From contig NZ_JANAVF010000012.1 of the NCBI RefSeq assembly GCF_024213195.1, forward strand, positions 62,001 through 126,000: 64,000 bases of DNA, in the 5' to 3' direction. The notes under the pieces were generated by a model, which was not told where the DNA came from, did not search any database, and worked only from the letters and a program-made list of their open reading frames with translations. This document shows positions 60,728 to 64,000 of the stretch, in pieces. This DNA comes from Streptomyces sp. TBY4 (lineage in GTDB: Bacteria > Actinomycetota > Actinomycetes > Streptomycetales > Streptomycetaceae). A program made the position numbers and the translations under genes. Position 1 is the stretch's first letter. Each line of letters starts with the position of its first letter.

Positions 60728-62593
60728 TCACTGCCCCAGGACGCCCTCGAAGTAGCCGAGTCGAGGATCATCGGGAGTACCGATGAGGAGGGCGCGGTCG
60801 AGCAGGACGTTGTTGTGCTCGCAACTCGTCTCCGGCAGCATCACGCAGGCGTGGCAGGCCGCCAGATTGATTCCGCCGGTGCCGGATGCCTCGGTCTCCA
60901 TGCAGAGCGGGTCCGACGAACACCACTCGGCACGATGGACGGCCGAACGCACCGTACGACCGAGAGTCCCCGGTTCGCCTTGGGCGACCAGACCGCCGAG
61001 GCTGCCCGCAGAGTCGCTCGTCGCCGTGTAGATGAGCACCCCGGCCATGTCGTCGGCGGCGTACAGGCGCTCGCGCAGGGCCGCGGCCGGGTAGCCGGCC
61101 TCCAGGCTCCACTCGTTGATCAGGACGTGGGCCAACGTGTGCAGGAGGATCATGCGAGGGGTTGCGGGGGAGGGCGCGACCCTGCTCGGGTCATCGGCCC
61201 GTTGTTCGAGCACCCGCTGGTGGGCGGTACGCATCCGGTCGGCCCTGGCTGCGACCGCCAGGCTCTTCTCCCAGGCGCCGAGTCGACCCTCGTCCAAGCG
61301 GAGGAAGACCCCCTCACCTCGCACCTCCATGGCCGGGAGCCATCGCAGGGGACGTTCCGACAGAGGCATCTCAGCGGAGTCGGTCGTCGACTCGGCGTCG
61401 ACGAGCCGGGTGAACGACTTCAGGGCGCGCACCTCGCGAAGCTTCTTGACCAGCATCGGTCCGGTGACACCGAGCGGGTCGAGTACGCTCCGGTCGCCCA
61501 GCGGGGCCTCACAGATGAACTGCTCGTCGTGTGAGTGGTCGCTCTCCTCGTTGCCCGCGCGCAGTCGCTCGTACTCCTTGTTGCGCAGCGCGAGGTAGCG
61601 GTGGTCGAGGGTAGGGGGCGACTCGCTGTCGGGGTCCTCCTCGCGCTCCGCGTCGAGGAGCGTCATCACCTCGTCCAGCGGCACCGGGCAGTTTCCCTTG
61701 AATGCACCCTTGAGATAGATCTCGACCTGCTCGCGTGTGTCGTACTCGCGGAGCGCTGCCCAGTGTTCGGCGAGCGGATCCGACCGGCCGTCGCTCCACG
61801 GCGGGATGGAGAGAGCCGACTTCAGCACCGGCTGCCACAAGGCCGACGAACCTCGCTGAAGTGTGCGCAGATCGAGTCCGCACCCCGGAGCAGGGACGGA
61901 CGCGCCGAGCCACGGACGCGTTCCTTGGCACCGTAGGCCCAGGTCCTTGAGCGCGTTCCTGCGGAAGGAGCCCTCCATCGATACCTCGGGAACCTGCCCA
62001 CAGGTGCAGGAAACGAGAATGGAGCGGAGCGAGGATGTGCGCCCCGACGTGCGCATCTTGAGCCTGCCCCCGCACCGTGTCGCCTTCTCGGCGCCACGGT
62101 CCGTGGAGCGGTGCAACCACTGCCAGTACGGGAACTCGCCGAGGTGGCCGGCCTCGCAGGCGACGACGAATCGGGAGGGGACCAGATCGACCACGCACGT
62201 GCCGCAGACGCTTCGCCCGGCAGGCGGGTTGAAGTCGCGGTGCCGTTGAAGGTCGTTGCACTCGGGGCAGGAGTGCATCAAGGGGAATCGCCGGACCCGG
62301 AGACCGTCCTTGCTGGTGTCGTCGGAGGCGGGCGGCAGCCGGAAGAAATCTACATCGAGGACACGGGCGAGGCGTCGTTCGTAGATCTTCGGGGACTCGT
62401 CGCGACTCCAGCTCCGCTCGGCCTCGTCGAGTCCCGAGACGATGAAGGACTCGTGGTCGACCGCGATGAGCGACCCGACGCCGTACGTGGTGATCATTTG
62501 AGCCCGGCGGATCGCACCACGCCGCGGAAGGTTGTGGGCGGGTGCGGCACCGTACGCGCTGTTCCGTTGGCGCCGGGCGGGGGGTGGGGTCAT
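60728..62593 (-). CDS. drmB: DrmB-like DUF1998 protein (DISARM)
   Basis: A 621-residue protein with the DUF1998 core: RAQMITTYGVGSLIAVD at the N-terminus, a Cys-rich zinc region (SCPECNDLQRH, CGTCVVDLVP, CEAGHLGEF), ILLHTLAHVLINEWSLEAGY, and a C-terminal CHACVMLPETSCE cluster. DrmB partners DrmA to bind and translocate on phage DNA in DISARM. ATG 62593 overlaps the drmA stop (ATGA). The next gene expected in DISARM, drmC, is missing downstream, where the element's attR lies. Confidence 0.82.
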   Translation of the reverse strand: MTPPPARRQRNSAYGAAPAHNLPRRGAIRRAQMITTYGVGSLIAVDHESFIVSGLDEAERSWSRDESPKIYERRLARVLDVDFFRLPPASDDTSKDGLRVRRFPLMHSCPECNDLQRHRDFNPPAGRSVCGTCVVDLVPSRFVVACEAGHLGEFPYWQWLHRSTDRGAEKATRCGGRLKMRTSGRTSSLRSILVSCTCGQVPEVSMEGSFRRNALKDLGLRCQGTRPWLGASVPAPGCGLDLRTLQRGSSALWQPVLKSALSIPPWSDGRSDPLAEHWAALREYDTREQVEIYLKGAFKGNCPVPLDEVMTLLDAEREEDPDSESPPTLDHRYLALRNKEYERLRAGNEESDHSHDEQFICEAPLGDRSVLDPLGVTGPMLVKKLREVRALKSFTRLVDAESTTDSAEMPLSERPLRWLPAMEVRGEGVFLRLDEGRLGAWEKSLAVAARADRMRTAHQRVLEQRADDPSRVAPSPATPRMILLHTLAHVLINEWSLEAGYPAAALRERLYAADDMAGVLIYTATSDSAGSLGGLVAQGEPGTLGRTVRSAVHRAEWCSSDPLCMETEASGTGGINLAACHACVMLPETSCEHNNVLLDRALLIGTPDDPRLGYFEGVLGQ

Positions 62594-64000
62594 CGGGTTG
62601 CCTCCAGGAACAGTGCGGTCTCGGCGTCCACGTCGCGCAGGCTCCACAGCGTGGGCCATGCCTCGGCGTCCTGTGACTCGTCGTCGTACGCCTTCAGGAG
62701 GGACGGGGTACGCCTGCCCCTCCGAGGCTCGAACAGTAGGCCGCTGTGGATGTCGGCCTCGGTGCACCACCAGTCGACGAACTCGTCGAAGGCCTGTGAC
62801 ACGGTGCCGGCCTCCTCCTCGGCAACTGCCTCCACGCGGTCCAGGAGGATCGACTTGATGGGACCCCGGAGCACGTGTTCGTACGACTCGACCCGGCCGG
62901 CACCCTCATTGGGCCGAGCTTCCTCGATCAAGATGCGGGCGAGAGCGACGATCACCGCGTGCAGACCCCTGTCGCGGGCCCGAGCGGAGAACGGGGTGAC
63001 GGAGGTGGATTCGACTTCGCGGTACAGGGCCGAGTGGAAATGCTGGAAGCTCTCGTAGTGGGAGCGATCCCGGGAACGGGTCGAGTTGAACATGACCGCG
63101 ACGAGACCGGGGTGCGCACGGCCGACCCTGCTGGTGGCCTGGATGTACTCGGCTGTCGTCTGCGGCTGGCCCATCACGGCCATGAGACCGAGGCGGTCCA
63201 CGTCCACGCCGACTGCGATCATGTTGGTGGCGAGGAGCACGTCCACGGTGTCCTCGCCGGGCAGTTTCCTCTCGATGCCCTTGAGCCGGCTGGGGATCTC
63301 ACTGGCGTCGATGCGACTCGTCAGCTCCGAGTAGTTGGTGATCGAGCGGACGTCCACCCCCTCGCGCTCGGCGAGCAGCTCCAGATAGGCCACCACGTCG
63401 TCGTGGACCTGGAGTTCGGCTGCGGACAGCAGCCGGAGGCTGTTGAAATAGCCGACGAGACTCCAGTACGCGTCGCGCACCTCGTCTTCCGTCTTCGCCT
63501 GCTTGGCCCGGTGCAGCAGAGTGGCGTACGTACGGATCAGGAGGGTGGACTGACTGGTGCCGGGGGCCAGAAGACCGACATAGCGACGACTCGCCTTGGC
63601 CTCCCGTGGGGTCTCCACGGCGAACCACGAGTCGCGGGCGTCCAGCCCGGCCGGCGGGAACTGTCGCACGTCGCGGGCGAAGAGGTGGCGGCCCTGATCG
63701 GCTGCACGACGGATGGTCGCCGTGGAAGCGATCACCTTGGGCCGGTCGGCAAGTGCGTCCACGGCGGTCTCGTAGAGACCCGTGAGCGTACCCAGCGGTC
63801 CGGAGATCAGGTGGAGTTCGTCCTGGACGATCAGCTCCGGGGGAGGAGTGCCGCCCTCGGGGTCGTCGTCGCGGTTGAAGAGTGCGGAGGTCTCCGGACG
63901 CCATGGCATTGACGCGAACTTGTCGACGGTGGCGATCACCAGAGTCGGGCGTGCGGCGTACACCGCCTCGTCGATCAGGTGGACGGGCAGACCGTCTGTG
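62590..64000 (-). CDS. drmA: DrmA-like helicase (DISARM), 5' part beyond window
   Basis: The C-terminal 470 codons of a large helicase; the frame stays open to position 64000, so the N-terminus is outside. Visible motifs are TLVIATVDKFA, the Walker B-like LIVQDELHLISGPLG, VIASTATI (motif III), DVLLATNMIAVGVDVDRLG (motif V) and YIQATSRVGR (motif VI), followed by an FNSTRSRDRSHYESF segment typical of DrmA. It is the DNA-translocating core of DISARM. Confidence 0.85.
   Translation of the reverse strand, partial: TDGLPVHLIDEAVYAARPTLVIATVDKFASMPWRPETSALFNRDDDPEGGTPPPELIVQDELHLISGPLGTLTGLYETAVDALADRPKVIASTATIRRAADQGRHLFARDVRQFPPAGLDARDSWFAVETPREAKASRRYVGLLAPGTSQSTLLIRTYATLLHRAKQAKTEDEVRDAYWSLVGYFNSLRLLSAAELQVHDDVVAYLELLAEREGVDVRSITNYSELTSRIDASEIPSRLKGIERKLPGEDTVDVLLATNMIAVGVDVDRLGLMAVMGQPQTTAEYIQATSRVGRAHPGLVAVMFNSTRSRDRSHYESFQHFHSALYREVESTSVTPFSARARDRGLHAVIVALARILIEEARPNEGAGRVESYEHVLRGPIKSILLDRVEAVAEEEAGTVSQAFDEFVDWWCTEADIHSGLLFEPRRGRRTPSLLKAYDDESQDAEAWPTLWSLRDVDAETALFLEATR

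Overview
The window is a very GC-rich Streptomyces chromosome segment. The gene set and order (Tad pilus genes - helicase - bldG - H+-pyrophosphatase - topA - a fused thymidylate kinase - holB) match what I know of the core chromosome around bldG and topA in S. coelicolor. This is recognition from memory, not a database search.

Core part, 1-31.9 kb. A SulP anion transporter (cut by the window edge), a NodB-like lipoprotein, a ParA/CooC-like ATPase diverging from a degenerate Fic-like protein, and a HAD phosphatase come first. They are followed by a seven-gene Tad/Flp pilus operon (ssd-like ParA protein, tadA, tadB, tadC, a DUF4244 pilin, and two TadE/TadG-type pseudopilins). A 0.3-kb GC-rich tandem repeat separates this operon from a convergent Lhr-like helicase. 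Then come bldG with its anti-sigma-like partner, hppA, a lipoprotein, a two-domain methyltransferase, topA, an MFS-thymidylate kinase fusion, holB, and a secreted TAP-type peptidase. A tRNA-Thr(CGT) gene follows at 31,945-32,018.

Mobile element, 31,977-60,279 (28.3 kb). The 3' part of the tRNA gene plus its terminator is repeated as a perfect 88-bp direct repeat at 60,192-60,279. Just inside each end lies a pair of identical TGCGTGAGCG boxes spaced 11 bp apart, which are probable integrase arm sites. The left end carries a tyrosine integrase, a repressor with a palindromic operator over its start codon, and an excisionase-like protein. Next come a frameshifted P-loop ATPase, a SpdB-like membrane protein, MobC-like and relaxase genes, and a ParB-like gene that seems to start at CTG. 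I see no FtsK/TraB translocase, so the element looks mobilizable rather than self-transmissible.

Cargo 1, 40.8-48.9 kb, is the best candidate for an undescribed system. It is a six-gene, overlapping minus-strand operon: archaeal-type S-adenosylmethionine synthetase, APH-like kinase, histidine phosphatase, a second seryl-tRNA synthetase, GT4 glycosyltransferase, and a stand-alone alanyl-tRNA-synthetase catalytic core. It diverges from an XRE regulator plus a Nudix hydrolase. Cargo 2, 49.4-58.8 kb, is a restriction-like defence locus: a 5-cytosine methyltransferase fused to an EndoIII-like FeS domain, facing a four-gene operon of GHKL (MutL/MORC-like) ATPase, Z1 ATPase, PD-(D/E)XK nuclease and AIPR protein. 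A hypothetical gene closes the element.

Right flank, 60.3-64 kb. Outside the element are drmB and the 3' part of drmA of a DISARM-type system, with no drmC between drmB and the attachment site. The tRNA-Thr locus therefore looks like a defence-island hotspot.
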